DNA from: Brucella tritici
GTDB taxonomy: Bacteria; Pseudomonadota; Alphaproteobacteria; Rhizobiales; Rhizobiaceae
Length of the DNA stretch: 64,000 nt
Direction: 5' to 3'
NCBI RefSeq assembly: GCF_902825325.1
Contig: NZ_CADEAR010000010.1
Coordinates: 1-64,000 of the forward strand
In this document: positions 35,219 to 46,550 of the stretch, piece by piece
How positions within the stretch are numbered: position 1 is the first letter of the stretch
How the letters are laid out: each line of letters starts with the position of its first letter
Program-made: the position numbers and the translations under genes
The notes under the pieces: generated by a model
The model's database searches: none
The model's input: the letters and a program-made list of their open reading frames with translations, nothing else
Told to the model about the DNA's origin: nothing

Positions 35219-35313
35219 CGCGGGACCTGTGTTCGATATGTAAGAGAATAAATAGCGGATTTGCGGATGCTGTATCGCCTGATCGCATTCACCCTTTGAA
35301 CAACTTATATTGG

Positions 35314-36024
35314 ATGACGATGAACCTGGCTGCGACCAACACGACAGACCAAAACGGCGGAAATGCGCGCTGGCTTCCGGTCTATAATGGCTTGCGCGAA
35401 GCGGTTGTAAGCCATCGTCTGCTTCCGGGCACCAAGCTGCCGGAGGACGAGCTGGCGACGATCTATTCCGTCAGCCGCGCCTTCGTGCGCTCTGCCCTGC
35501 AGGCGCTGGCCCATGACAGGCTTGTGCGGTTGGAGCCCAATCGCGGTGCCTTTGTGGCCGAGCCGTCACGCGAGGAAGCGCGCGAAGTGTTCGAGGCGCG
35601 GTTGCTGATCGAGCCGCAGGTGGCGGCTCTTGCAGCGAAGGTCATCAAGCTCGAGCAGGTCAAGCAACTGCGCCAGCATCTCCACGACGAGCATGCGGCG
35701 CTTCATGCCGGGCGTGACAGCGAGGCGATCATGCTGTCGGCGCTTTTTCACACGCATCTGGCCGAGATTTCGGGGCACTCGATCCTGGCGGGTTTCGTCG
35801 GCGATCTGCTGCCGCGTTCCTCGCTCATCATTTCGCTCTATTGGGAACGGCGCGAGACGACCTGCCAGAGCGACGCGCATCATGCGCTGGTCGATGCCAT
35901 CGAAGAGCACAGAGCCGACGATGCCGCAGCCTTGATGAAGACCCATATTCTCGATCTTCTGGCGGGGCTCAATCTTGAGCGCGTCGAAAAAGAACAGAAA
36001 CGCCTCTCGGATATTCTACGTTAG
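35314..36024 (+). CDS. GntR-family (FadR/FCD) regulator
   Basis: About 236 residues. Winged helix near residues 15-80 (VYNGLREAVVSHRLLPGTKLPEDELATIYSVSRAFVRSAL, RLEPNRGAFVAEPS), then an all-helical FCD ligand domain (EVFEARLLIEPQVAALAA, HLAEISGHSILAGFV, HHALVDAIEEHRADDAAALMKTHI) whose His/Asp residues usually hold a metal. Start is uncertain: TTG 35296, ATG 35314 or ATG 35320. It sits after the importer/racemase operon and two promoters nearby share a GntR-like dyad. Its stop codon overlaps that of the convergent GFA gene. Confidence 0.83.
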   Translation: MTMNLAATNTTDQNGGNARWLPVYNGLREAVVSHRLLPGTKLPEDELATIYSVSRAFVRSALQALAHDRLVRLEPNRGAFVAEPSREEAREVFEARLLIEPQVAALAAKVIKLEQVKQLRQHLHDEHAALHAGRDSEAIMLSALFHTHLAEISGHSILAGFVGDLLPRSSLIISLYWERRETTCQSDAHHALVDAIEEHRADDAAALMKTHILDLLAGLNLERVEKEQKRLSDILR

Positions 36025-36428
36025 AGTGCATCCGGCAGGCGTGGAAAGTGTGCCATCACGCCGTCGAGGGAGACCCATTCGTGCTTCGATTGCTCGAACA
36101 CAGACAGGGTGGGCGGGGCAAAAGCCGGATCGGCAAAGGAACCGACCGCTACGCCGATCACGGATGGAGCAGCTTCGGGCAGCCAATAAACGGTTGAGCC
36201 GCAACTTGGACAGAAATGCATCCGGACCTTGCGACCGCTCTCGGCTGTCCGCACGAATTCTGCCGATGTGCCTGAAATTTCAACACAGTCTATCGAATAA
36301 AAAGCATTCGCACTGAAAGGCGAGCCCGTCCTTCGCTGGCAGGCGAAGCAATGGCACAGGGCCGTCAATTGTGGTGGCTCATGAGGCGTTACCGTCAGTT
36401 TTCCGCATGCGCATTGAGCATAGGTCAT
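36021..36428 (-). CDS. GFA-family (glutathione-dependent formaldehyde-activating type) protein
   Basis: 135-residue zinc protein of the GFA/CENP-V fold. Cysteine set complete: C6, C8, C25, C27, C30 and the pair C73, C76 (CHCFACQRRTGSPFS; HFCPSCGSTVYWL). Family members were named for glutathione adduct formation with formaldehyde but most have unknown substrates. Start is ATG 36428 with AGGAG 7 bases upstream; a TTG further up is unnecessary. The gene ends inside the stop codon of the convergent GntR gene (TTAG shared at 36021-36024). Confidence 0.83.
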   Translation of the reverse strand: MTYAQCACGKLTVTPHEPPQLTALCHCFACQRRTGSPFSANAFYSIDCVEISGTSAEFVRTAESGRKVRMHFCPSCGSTVYWLPEAAPSVIGVAVGSFADPAFAPPTLSVFEQSKHEWVSLDGVMAHFPRLPDAL

Positions 36429-36694
36429 GGATTTCTCCTGCAAGGTGAGATCGCATCGTCTGAAATGGAATTGTGATATTGCCCAAATGGCCAGAGTGGG
36501 CCGGAAGGAGCTGGCGAGGGCTTCGGGTTCGGCTGCAATTCTGGCAGCATCTGAACCGAATACTGCGCATTATCATCTCTCTGCACTCTATCCGCAAGCT
36601 CGGCTGGATAGAATTTCTCCCGCTTGCTTTTGCGCAAGATATTGCGGACGTTGTTGTCGGACTCCCATTCGGGAGAACACATGGGAGGAAAGAT

Positions 36695-38446
36695 ATGCAG
36701 CATTACAGGCAGCATTACAGACTGAAATCGCTTTCCCTTGCCGCTGTCATTGCCGTTGCGGGCCATCTGCCTTCGGCCTACGCGGCATCACCAGCGCCAG
36801 CAGAAGGCCAGAATGGCATGGTGGTTACGGCCCAGCATCTTGCCTCGCAGGTCGGTATCGATGTGCTGAAGAACGGCGGCAATGCCGTCGATGCGGCTGT
36901 CGCCGTCGGCTACGCGCTGGCGGTTGTCTATCCGACGGCCGGTAATCTCGGCGGGGGCGGCTTCATGACGATCCGCTTCAAGGACGGAAAGAGCACTTTT
37001 CTTGATTTTCGCGAGCGCGCGCCGCTCGCCGCCACCAAGACCATGTATCTGGACAAGGATGGAAAACCCGTCGAAGGCGCCAGTACTGAAACCTATCTCG
37101 CCATTGGCGTGCCAGGCACGGTGGCTGGCCTTGAGGAAGCACGCGAAAAATATGGCACCCGCAAGCGCGAGGAGTTGATCGACCCGGCACTGAAACTTGC
37201 CAAGGACGGCTTCACGCTGGAGCTGGGCGATATTCTCTCCTTTGCTGATGGCAATGAAAGACTGGCGAAAGACCCGGCAGCGGCGAAAATCTTCCTGAAA
37301 GACGGCAAGCCGCTTGGCTTGGGCGAGAAGCTTGTTCAGCCGGATCTGGCGAAATCGCTTTCGGCCATTTCGGAAAAGGGCACGTCGGCTTTCTACCAGG
37401 GCGATATTGCCGATCTGATCGTCAAATCGAGCAAGGAAAATGGCGGCATTCTTGCCAAGGCCGATTTCGAGCAATACAAGGTCCGTGAGCTGGAACCGGT
37501 CAAGTGCAGCTATCGCGGCTATGACATCGTCTCATCGCCGCCGCCTTCTTCCGGTGGACTGATCATCTGCGAAATCCTGAACGTGCTTGAGGGCTATCCG
37601 ATTTCCTATCTGGGCTACGGCTCGGCAGAAACCACGCGTTTGATGGTGGAAGCGATGCGCCACGCCTATGTGGATCGCAACACGGCGTTGGGCGACCCTG
37701 ATTTCGTCGACAATCCAATCGAGAAGCTCACCAGCAAGGCCTATGCCGCAGAAATCCGCAGTCGTATCGATCCTTATCGCGCCGGTGTCAGCGAGGCGCT
37801 GAAACCGGCCGAATTCAAGGAGTCCAACGAAACCACGCATTATTCCATCGTGGACAAGGACGGCAATGCGGTCGCCGTGACCTATACGCTGAATGGATCG
37901 TTCGGCACGGCCAAAGTGGCCGAAGGCACCGGCATTCTCCTCAACAACGAGATGGACGACTTCACCATCAAGCCGGGCGTGGCCAATCTCTACGGTCTCA
38001 TACAAGGCGAAGCAAATGCCATCGAACCGCGCAAGTCACCGCTGTCCTCGATGAGTCCGACCATTGTGTCGAAGGATGGCAAGCCATTCATGGTCATCGG
38101 CAGTCCCGGCGGTTCGCGCATCATCACGATCACGCTTGAGGCAATCATGAATGTGATCGATCACGGTATGGACATTCAGGAAGCGATTGACGCCCCGCGC
38201 ATCCATCACCAGTGGCTGCCCGACCGGGTCTATACGGAAGCGAACGCGCTTTCGCCGGATACGATCCGGTTGCTCACCGGCATGGGCTATACGGTTGGAG
38301 AAGACGCTGACTGGCCGGTCTGGGGTGAGGCGGCAGGCATTCTTGTCGGCGGCAAGGATATGGCAGCCATCGAAAAGGGCGGCGACAACCGCTATTATGG
38401 CGCCATAGACAGCCGTGCCGTCGCTGGTGCTGCAATAGGGTACTAA
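36695..38446 (+). CDS. ggt: Gamma-glutamyltransferase
   Basis: 583-residue exported enzyme with a signal peptide (LSLAAVIAVAGHLPSAYAAS). It cleaves or transfers the gamma-glutamyl group of glutathione and related peptides in the periplasm. Visible marks: GGNAVDAAVAVGYAL, GNLGGGGFMTIR with DFRERAP, the autoprocessing site NETTHYSIVD whose second Thr becomes the nucleophile, and SPTIVSKDGKPFMVIGSPGGSRI in the small subunit. Start at ATG 36695 with GGGAGGA upstream; the frame upstream to 36473 is non-coding in character. Peptidase T converges on it across a hairpin. Confidence 0.92.
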   Translation: MQHYRQHYRLKSLSLAAVIAVAGHLPSAYAASPAPAEGQNGMVVTAQHLASQVGIDVLKNGGNAVDAAVAVGYALAVVYPTAGNLGGGGFMTIRFKDGKSTFLDFRERAPLAATKTMYLDKDGKPVEGASTETYLAIGVPGTVAGLEEAREKYGTRKREELIDPALKLAKDGFTLELGDILSFADGNERLAKDPAAAKIFLKDGKPLGLGEKLVQPDLAKSLSAISEKGTSAFYQGDIADLIVKSSKENGGILAKADFEQYKVRELEPVKCSYRGYDIVSSPPPSSGGLIICEILNVLEGYPISYLGYGSAETTRLMVEAMRHAYVDRNTALGDPDFVDNPIEKLTSKAYAAEIRSRIDPYRAGVSEALKPAEFKESNETTHYSIVDKDGNAVAVTYTLNGSFGTAKVAEGTGILLNNEMDDFTIKPGVANLYGLIQGEANAIEPRKSPLSSMSPTIVSKDGKPFMVIGSPGGSRIITITLEAIMNVIDHGMDIQEAIDAPRIHHQWLPDRVYTEANALSPDTIRLLTGMGYTVGEDADWPVWGEAAGILVGGKDMAAIEKGGDNRYYGAIDSRAVAGAAIGY

Positions 38447-38481
38447 AACTGAACCACTTCGGCGGTAGCTGAGGGCATAGA

Positions 38482-38516
38482 AGCGAGGAGACGAGATGAC
38501 GTCACGTCTCCTCGCT
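38482..38516. terminator. Bidirectional hairpin between ggt and pepT
   Basis: Perfect 12-base stem AGCGAGGAGACG (38482-38493) / CGTCTCCTCGCT (38505-38516) in the 81-base gap between convergent genes. There is no T tract. Confidence 0.6.
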
Positions 38517-38527
38517 ATTGAGGCTGA

Positions 38528-39772
38528 TCAACCAGCGCTTCTGTCGGTTATCCGTGCAGTCTTCAATATTTCGATCACCATTTCCGATGCCTTGTTGAGC
38601 GAACCGACCGGCAGAAACTCGTAAATCGAGTGGAAGTTATGCGCGCCGCAGAACAGGTTGGGGCACGGCAGACCTTTTTCGGACAGCACCGCACCGTCAT
38701 AACCGCCACGCATCGGCAGCGGTGTCGGTGTCACGCCTATTGCCTTCATGGCCTGAAGGGCAAGCACGACCGGGTAGCGATTTTCGCCCTGCAGGCTTTC
38801 GGCGGCGTTCCTATAGACAGCCTTGTAGTCTACATGAACTGTGCCGTCGCCATGGAGCTGGTTGAAACTTGCGGCGAGGTTCTCGATGAACGCACGACGT
38901 GTTTCGTAACCGTCCTTCGTGAAATCCCGGATATCGATAATGAGGCTTGTCTCGGCAACGGTCCCCTGAATGCCCTTGGCCCAATAATAGCCTTCAGTGC
39001 CTTCCGTATATTCCGGGCGTTCGCCGCCCGGCATCATTGCAATGAATTGCTGAGCATAGAGAATGGCATTGCGCAATTTGCCCTTGGCCGACATCGGATG
39101 GGCTGGCTGGCCCTTGAAGGTGAGGCGGAATTCACCGGCGTTCCAGTTCTCATACACGATCTCGCCAACCGCACAGCAATCGAGCGTATAGGCGAAATCG
39201 GCTTTCAGTGACGCGACGTCGAGCGCCTTGGCTCCAAGCAACCCGATTTCCTCATCGGGAACAAAGACCACCTTGACTGTGCCGTGCTCGATTTCGGGGT
39301 GAGTAGTCAGGACCTGCATGGCATGCATGATCTCGGCGATGGCGGACTTGTTATCGGCGCCGAGCAGGCTGGTGCCGTCCGTCACGATGATCCTGTCTCC
39401 GACATAACGTTCCAGCTCGGGAAATTCGGCTAGTCGCATGACGGCGCCAGTCGCTTCATTGAGCAGGATATCCCCACCCTGATAATCGACCACATGGGCG
39501 CGGGTGTCGGTTGTATATTCGCTGGACGTATCGAGATGGGCGACCCATGCAATCGTCGGGAACTGCTGATCGGCATTCGAAACATTGGCAGGCAATGTGC
39601 CAACAACGATCGAGTGGTCACGCTCTTCGACTTCCATGCCCATGGCGCGCATTTCGCTGGCGAGCAACTTTGCGAGATCGGTTTGCCCTTCGCTCGACGG
39701 GAGTTTGCCTGCATTCGGCACAGCGGTTGTGTTGATGCGGGTATAGGCTAGAAAGCGGTCTACGATATCCAT
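38528..39772 (-). CDS. pepT: Peptidase T (tripeptide aminopeptidase)
   Basis: 414-residue M20 metallopeptidase that removes N-terminal residues from tripeptides in the cytosol. Metal site: VAHLDTSSEY (His and Asp), GADNKSAIAEI (bridging Asp), VPDEEIGLLG (Glu pair) and the C-terminal CGAHNFHSIYE His. The N-terminus MDIVDRFLAYTRINTTAV is standard; start ATG 39772. The open frame extends upstream into a dispersed repeat and is not real there. With ggt and a dipeptide-binding protein it forms a peptide/glutathione use group. Confidence 0.92.
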   Translation of the reverse strand: MDIVDRFLAYTRINTTAVPNAGKLPSSEGQTDLAKLLASEMRAMGMEVEERDHSIVVGTLPANVSNADQQFPTIAWVAHLDTSSEYTTDTRAHVVDYQGGDILLNEATGAVMRLAEFPELERYVGDRIIVTDGTSLLGADNKSAIAEIMHAMQVLTTHPEIEHGTVKVVFVPDEEIGLLGAKALDVASLKADFAYTLDCCAVGEIVYENWNAGEFRLTFKGQPAHPMSAKGKLRNAILYAQQFIAMMPGGERPEYTEGTEGYYWAKGIQGTVAETSLIIDIRDFTKDGYETRRAFIENLAASFNQLHGDGTVHVDYKAVYRNAAESLQGENRYPVVLALQAMKAIGVTPTPLPMRGGYDGAVLSEKGLPCPNLFCGAHNFHSIYEFLPVGSLNKASEMVIEILKTARITDRSAG

Positions 39773-39786
39773 CTTGTTTTCTCGGC

Positions 39787-39891
39787 TAGAGCATTTCCAG
39801 CAAAAGTGCGAAGCGGTTTTGCGTCGGATAATGCGTAAAAACAAATAGATAGAGCATTTTCAGCAATTCGCTTAAATTGAAAATGCTCTAT
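39787..39891 (+). repeat. Dispersed palindromic repeat, copy 5, with second hairpin
   Basis: 39787-39848: AGAGCATTTCCAGCAAAAG, TGCGAAGCGGTTTTGCG, then ATAATGCGTAAAAACAAAT. Followed at 39852 by AGAGCATTTTCAGCAATTC and its complement TTGAAAATGCTCT, a separate 39-base palindrome. The paired arrangement resembles copies 6 and 7. Confidence 0.75.
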
Positions 39892-39998
39892 TGGTCAACT
39901 TGGCTCGGATTTCATCTGAGCACGAAAGAAGAATAGCGGGCGTTTAGGCCCGCCACCCGGAATTTATCGCCAGTTATCAAACTGGCGCAGGAAAAGAC

Positions 39999-41597
39999 TT
40001 ATTCCTCGATGTCGACGTCTTCGAAAAGATAGCCGCCAAAGGGATCGATGCGGAAGTCTTTGACTTTCTTGCTGATCGGCTGTTCGACGATCTGATGGGC
40101 GATTGTCAGCCAGGGGGCCTGTTCCTTGAAGACGACCTGCGCCTGCTCATAGAGCTTGGTGCGTTCTGCCTGATCGGTCGTCAGCTTGGCTGCCTGAATG
40201 AGCTTCTCGAAATCCTGATTGCACCAGTTTGCGCGGTTTGCGCTGCCGATGGCCTGACAGCTCAGAAGGGCTGCAAGGAAATTGTCGGGATCGGCGATGC
40301 CACCGGTCCAGCCAAGCATGACGGCGCCGTCGCGATCCTTTTCCAGCGAACGCTTGAGATATTCACCCCAGTCATAGGTGACGATTTCCGCCGTTACGCC
40401 CACCTTGGCGAAGTCGGACTGCATAAGTTCGGCTGCGCGGCGCGCGTTCGGCATATAGGGCCGCTGCACGGGCATCGCCCAGATTTTCATCTTCAGGTCT
40501 TTGACGCCCGCTTCATCAAGCAGCTTGCGCGACTGTTCGGGGTCATAAGGATCATCCTTGACGTTCTTGTTGTAGCCCCAGACACTCGGCGGCAGCGGAT
40601 TGACCGAAACGACTGCCGAGCCGAGATAGACCGCATCGATGATCGCGGCCTTGTTGACCGCCATGTTCAGCGCCTTGCGGACACGTACGTCGTCAAACGG
40701 CTTCTGTTGGGTGTTATAGGCAAGGAAGGACAGATTCAAACCTTCCTTGTGCAGCATTTCAACAGCCGGGTCCTTCTTCATCTCCGCAATATCGGCAGGG
40801 TTGGGAGCGGCGATGACATGGCACTCGCCCGACTTCAGCTTCTGGTAGCGCACTGCCGCATCCGGTGTGATCGCAAAGATGAGATTGTCGATCTTCTGCT
40901 TGCCTGCCCAGTAGTCGGGATTGGCCTGATAGCGGATGGCGCTATCCTTCTGATAGGCGACAAACTGATAAGGGCCGGTTCCGACTGGCTGCTGGCTGAA
41001 CTCCGTAATACGGCCTTCCGCGACAAGCTTGTCGGCATATTCCTTGGACTGAATGACGGCGAATGTCAGCGACAGTGTCGAGATAAAGGTCGCTTCGGGA
41101 TGCGCCAGCACAAACTTGACCGTGTGATCGTCAATCTTTTCGATTTTCTCGATCAGCGAAGGGAAGGAATAGGCCCCGAATTGCGGCCATGCGCCCTGAT
41201 TGTAGTAGGGATTGTCCTTGTTCCCCTGACGGTCGAACGTGAAGATCACATCGTCCGCATTGAATTCACGCGTCGGAGTGAAAAAACTTGTGGTGTGAAA
41301 CTTCACGCCCTTTCGCAGATGAAACGTGTATTCCTTGCCGTCGGCAGAAACGTCCCAGCTTTCCGCAAGGCCGGGTTCCAGCTCCGTCGAGCCGCGCTTG
41401 ATCTTGATAAGTCCATTGGAAACATTGCGCGCCGACGCGTCATATACGGCGCCAGATGTCGTCTGCGCTGCATCGAACATTTCAGGAGATGCCTCGGAGC
41501 AATAGATCAATGTCTTCGCAAAGACCTGTCCAACTGCCGTGCTGTTGAGCGCAGCCGCGACCAGCGCGGCTGAAAATAGTTTTCCGTAAGTATTCAT
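39999..41597 (-). CDS. Peptide-type ABC substrate-binding protein (DppA-like, family 5)
   Basis: 532-residue periplasmic binding protein; signal peptide of about 28 residues ending GQVFAKT. DppA-like features: YCSEASPEMFDAAQTTSGAVYDAS at the mature start, FTFDRQGNKDNPYYNQG, and VGTGPYQFVAYQKDSAIRYQANPDYW. Such proteins bind dipeptides or heme. There are no permease or ATPase genes beside it, so it must share a translocator encoded elsewhere. It lies upstream of pepT on the same strand, separated by about 226 bases holding a repeat. Confidence 0.87.
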   Translation of the reverse strand: MNTYGKLFSAALVAAALNSTAVGQVFAKTLIYCSEASPEMFDAAQTTSGAVYDASARNVSNGLIKIKRGSTELEPGLAESWDVSADGKEYTFHLRKGVKFHTTSFFTPTREFNADDVIFTFDRQGNKDNPYYNQGAWPQFGAYSFPSLIEKIEKIDDHTVKFVLAHPEATFISTLSLTFAVIQSKEYADKLVAEGRITEFSQQPVGTGPYQFVAYQKDSAIRYQANPDYWAGKQKIDNLIFAITPDAAVRYQKLKSGECHVIAAPNPADIAEMKKDPAVEMLHKEGLNLSFLAYNTQQKPFDDVRVRKALNMAVNKAAIIDAVYLGSAVVSVNPLPPSVWGYNKNVKDDPYDPEQSRKLLDEAGVKDLKMKIWAMPVQRPYMPNARRAAELMQSDFAKVGVTAEIVTYDWGEYLKRSLEKDRDGAVMLGWTGGIADPDNFLAALLSCQAIGSANRANWCNQDFEKLIQAAKLTTDQAERTKLYEQAQVVFKEQAPWLTIAHQIVEQPISKKVKDFRIDPFGGYLFEDVDIEE

Positions 41598-41757
41598 GAG
41601 GCTGCATTCCCTTGCTGGCGACGCGACCGACCTTCGGCGGTGTGTTGTTCAGTATCGACTTTTCGAGATGATTCTAAACAGCGGTGCAATTTTATATGAG
41701 CGCGCAAAGGCTCGCGAAGCAAGCTCAAAAGGTTCGGGCGGCATGCCTGGAAAGGGA

Positions 41758-42684
41758 TTAACCGGCGCTGCCGGTCCCGGGAATTTCAGGGATCATCTGG
41801 CGCAGCAGGTTTCGCAAGATCGAACGCACGGCGACCGTGGCCGCAGATTGTTCACGGTCGCGGGGCGTGATGAGGCGAACCTCACGCACGATGGCCGGGT
41901 CTGTCAGGGGGCGGGCCACGATGCCACGACCGCGCAATGCGGTGAAAGCATAGGCGGGCAGGACAGCGATACCTGCGTCGGCTTCAATCAACGATAGCAC
42001 CGTATGGACTTGATTGACCTCCATATGAGGGCGAAGCGACAATTTCGCCTGTTCGAAGCCAATTTCGGTCAAAAGCCGGATGTTGCTTTTCTGTGTGAGC
42101 GTGATGATGGGCTGATTATCGAGTTCGGACCAGGCGACCTGTTTATATCCCGCAAAATCGTGATGGGGTGATACGAAAATCATCAACTGATCGCGCAGTG
42201 CCGTCTGGCTTTCGACGTCCGAATCTTCCCCGGAAAAAGTGCCGACACCGAGGTCGCAACGCCCGTTGCGAACCTGTTCGATGACGACTTCAGGCCCGAC
42301 ATCCTCGATCTTGATGACAAGGTTGGGATGCTCGTCCGCTACGCGGCGAACCAGATGTGGAAGCACTGTCGTGCACAGCAATGGCGGGGCGGCGATACTG
42401 ACTTGGCCGCGCCGCAACTTCCCCAGATCGCGCACAACTTCGGCGGCACGATCAATCTCTGCAAGACCGGCAAGCGCACCCTCGGCAAAGGCGCGTCCTG
42501 CATCGGTCAGGCTGACGCGTCGTGTCGTCCGGTCGAAAAGCCGTGCATCCAGCACCGTCTCCAGGTCGCGGATCGTATGGGAAAGATTGGCCTGGGTTGT
42601 CCTGACACGTTCGGCGGCGCGGGAAAAATTTCCCAGTTCGACCACGGCCTGAAAGCATTCGATCTGGCGGAGGGTGGGGCGCAT
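41758..42684 (-). CDS. LysR-family regulator
   Basis: 308 residues. Helix-turn-helix near residues 5-65 (LRQIECFQAVVELGNFSRAAERVRTTQANLSHTIRDLETVLDARLFDRTTRRVSLTDAG), then a periplasmic-binding-like effector domain. Divergent from the aldolase/3-hydroxyanthranilate dioxygenase/ABC operon starting at 42810, which it probably activates. The 125-base gap contains the palindrome GAATATATTC (42711-42720), but no convincing T-N11-A box. Confidence 0.87.
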   Translation of the reverse strand: MRPTLRQIECFQAVVELGNFSRAAERVRTTQANLSHTIRDLETVLDARLFDRTTRRVSLTDAGRAFAEGALAGLAEIDRAAEVVRDLGKLRRGQVSIAAPPLLCTTVLPHLVRRVADEHPNLVIKIEDVGPEVVIEQVRNGRCDLGVGTFSGEDSDVESQTALRDQLMIFVSPHHDFAGYKQVAWSELDNQPIITLTQKSNIRLLTEIGFEQAKLSLRPHMEVNQVHTVLSLIEADAGIAVLPAYAFTALRGRGIVARPLTDPAIVREVRLITPRDREQSAATVAVRSILRNLLRQMIPEIPGTGSAG

Positions 42685-42809
42685 CGGATCACTTATGAGT
42701 TTTTGTTTATGAATATATTCTACTTACAAGACTTCTCGAATGAAAGAAAGTCAGGCTCGATCAGGAAGACGCGGGTTTGGAGTGACCCGCCCCCGAAGCG
42801 AGGATTCCG

Positions 42810-44338
<1,529 letters not shown>

Positions 44339-44397
44339 TGAGGCACGCCCGGCGTAACTGCCGGGCGTCCACGCATGAAAAGACAAGGGGAAATGAA

Positions 44398-45558
44398 ATG
44401 AGAACGAAACTCCTAATGATCGGCCTGTTGGCGGGGTTGACGACAGGTGCTGCTGCCGAACCGGTCAAGATCGGTGTGATAACGACCTTGTCGGGCCCGG
44501 GAGGCTATCTAGGCCAGGACGTGCGCGATGGCATGAAGCTTGCCATTGATGCAGAAGGCGGCAAACTCGGTGGTGTGCCGGTCGAACTGAAGGTCGAGGA
44601 TGATGCGGCCAAGCCCGGAAACGGACGACAGATCGCCGAGCGGTTCATGTCGGAAGACGGCGTCAAGCTGTTTACCGGCATCATCTTCTCGAATGTCGCC
44701 GGTGCAGCAGTGCCGGATATCATCGACAATGACAGCCTCTATATCAGCGCCAATGCAGGACCGTCGAACATGGCGGGCAAAGGCTGCGATGCCAATTATT
44801 TCGTGGTTTCCTGGCAAAATGACTCGCTCCATGAGGCATCGGGCATTGCTGCGGAACAGGAAGGCTACAAGCGTGCTTTCATTCTTGCGCCGAACTATCA
44901 GGCGGGCAAGGATGCGCTGGCTGGCTTCAAACGCCGATTCAAGGGCGAAATTGTCGGCGAAATCTACACGCAGCTCGATCAGACCGACTACTCCGCAGAG
45001 ATGGCGCAGATACGCGCTGCCAATCCCGATGTAGTTTTCCAGTCGCATCCCGGCGGCATGGGCATTGCGTTCCTGCGCCAGTATCAGCAGGCTGGTCTTC
45101 TCGGCAAGATTCCGATGGTTCTTTCCGAACCCTCCAGCGATGCAGTGATCCTGAAATCGCTGGGTGACGCTTCGGTCGGGCTTATGGCCACCAGCCACTG
45201 GAGCCCGGATATGGACAATGCCGCAAGCAAGGAACTCGTGGCAAAGTGGAAAGCCGCCTATCCTGACCGCCCTCTGACCTATTACGGTACGCAGGGCTAC
45301 GATGTGGCCCGCCTGATTGCTTCTGCCTTGAAGCAGACCGGTGGCGTCGATGATATAGATGCGGTGCGCGAAGCGCTGCGGAAAGCTGATTTCCAGTCGG
45401 TACGCGGTAATTTTGCCTTCGGGCCGAACCAGCATCCGTTGCAGGACTGGTATCTCCTCGACATCGTCAAGGGCGAGGATGGCAATCCGACCACCAAGAT
45501 CAAGAAGAAGCTGATCGAGAATTACGGTGATTCCTACGCTGCAGAGTGCAAGCTCTGA
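44398..45558 (+). CDS. Branched-chain-type ABC substrate-binding protein
   Basis: 386-residue periplasmic protein with a short signal peptide (LLMIGLLAGLTTGAAAE). Type I LivK fold: VKIGVITTLSGPGGYLGQDVRDGMKLAID, GVKLFTGIIFSNVAGAAVPDI, FILAPNYQAGKDALAGFKR. Roughly half identical by eye to the protein at 49906-51093. Start ATG 44398 with AAGGGG upstream; the first 20 codons of the longer frame overlap an inverted repeat (44347-44367) after the dioxygenase gene. Ligand unknown; context suggests an aromatic acid. Confidence 0.87.
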   Translation: MRTKLLMIGLLAGLTTGAAAEPVKIGVITTLSGPGGYLGQDVRDGMKLAIDAEGGKLGGVPVELKVEDDAAKPGNGRQIAERFMSEDGVKLFTGIIFSNVAGAAVPDIIDNDSLYISANAGPSNMAGKGCDANYFVVSWQNDSLHEASGIAAEQEGYKRAFILAPNYQAGKDALAGFKRRFKGEIVGEIYTQLDQTDYSAEMAQIRAANPDVVFQSHPGGMGIAFLRQYQQAGLLGKIPMVLSEPSSDAVILKSLGDASVGLMATSHWSPDMDNAASKELVAKWKAAYPDRPLTYYGTQGYDVARLIASALKQTGGVDDIDAVREALRKADFQSVRGNFAFGPNQHPLQDWYLLDIVKGEDGNPTTKIKKKLIENYGDSYAAECKL

Positions 45559-45632
45559 CAGCAAAACCGTCCGGCGCGCGCGAAAGTGCGCGCCACGCTT
45601 CTTTTCATTTCTTATGAAGGTCGTTTCCTCCA

Positions 45633-46547
45633 ATGACACTCATCTTCGAGCAACTTTTGAATGGCCTTCTCTACGGCGTCATGTTGTTCCTTCTGGCAGC
45701 AGGGCTGACGCTGATCTTCGGGATCATGGGCGTCATCAACCTCGCTCACGGCTCGCTCTACATGATAGGCGCTTTCATCGGCACATGGGTGGCCGTGCAG
45801 ACGGGAAATTTCTGGCTCGGTCTGCCCGCAGCAATTCTGGCCGCGACGATTGCCGGTATCGTGATCGAGCTTGGCATCATGCGAAAGCTCTATCAGCGGG
45901 ATCATCTGGATCAGGTGCTTGCGACTTTCTCGCTCATTCTGATTTTCAACGAACTGACCGTGCTGATCTTTGGCCGCCAGCCGATTTTCACGCAGTTGCC
46001 CGCATCGCTCGCGCAGCCGATCGAGCTGTTTTCAGGCCTGAGCTATCCGCCGTTCCGGCTGCTCATCATTGTGGCCGGTCTGCTGGTTGCCGGTGGTCTC
46101 TATCTGCTCATCAACCGCACCCGTATCGGCATGCTGGTCCGGGCCGGGTCGACCAATCGCGATATGGTGCGCGCACTCGGTATCGATATCCGTTTGCTTT
46201 ATACGCTGGTGTTTGCACTTGGTGCAGCCTTTGCGGGTCTTGCGGGTTTCATGACCGGGCCGATCCTTGCCGTGCAGGTCGGAATGGGCGAGCAGATTTT
46301 GCTTGCCACCTTCGTGGTCGTGGTTATCGGCGGCGTCGGTTCGATCAAGGGGGCCTTCATCGCTGGAATTTCACTTGGCATCATCGATACCTGCTTGCGT
46401 GCCTTTCTGCCTACCATACTGCGCCATTTCATGGCGGGAGCCGAGGCTGACGCACTAGGCGTGGGTATCGCCTCCATGGGTATCTATCTGCTGATGGCTA
46501 TCGTTCTTCTGTTCCGCCCGAGAGGCCTCTTTCCGGTAGGAGCCTGA
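45633..46547 (+). CDS. LivH-type ABC permease
   Basis: 304-residue inner-membrane permease; about eight segments, opening LLNGLLYGVMLFLLAAGLTLIFGIMGVINLAHGSLYMIGA. Channel subunit for the importer whose other parts follow immediately. Three bases separate its stop from the LivM-type start. Confidence 0.88.
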   Translation: MTLIFEQLLNGLLYGVMLFLLAAGLTLIFGIMGVINLAHGSLYMIGAFIGTWVAVQTGNFWLGLPAAILAATIAGIVIELGIMRKLYQRDHLDQVLATFSLILIFNELTVLIFGRQPIFTQLPASLAQPIELFSGLSYPPFRLLIIVAGLLVAGGLYLLINRTRIGMLVRAGSTNRDMVRALGIDIRLLYTLVFALGAAFAGLAGFMTGPILAVQVGMGEQILLATFVVVVIGGVGSIKGAFIAGISLGIIDTCLRAFLPTILRHFMAGAEADALGVGIASMGIYLLMAIVLLFRPRGLFPVGA

Positions 46548-46550
46548 TTC

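Noticed and set aside
42711..42720. Palindrome GAATATATTC as the operator of the first LysR regulator
   Set aside because: Only ten bases, AT-rich, and no T-N11-A spacing, so chance is a fair explanation; kept only as a remark.
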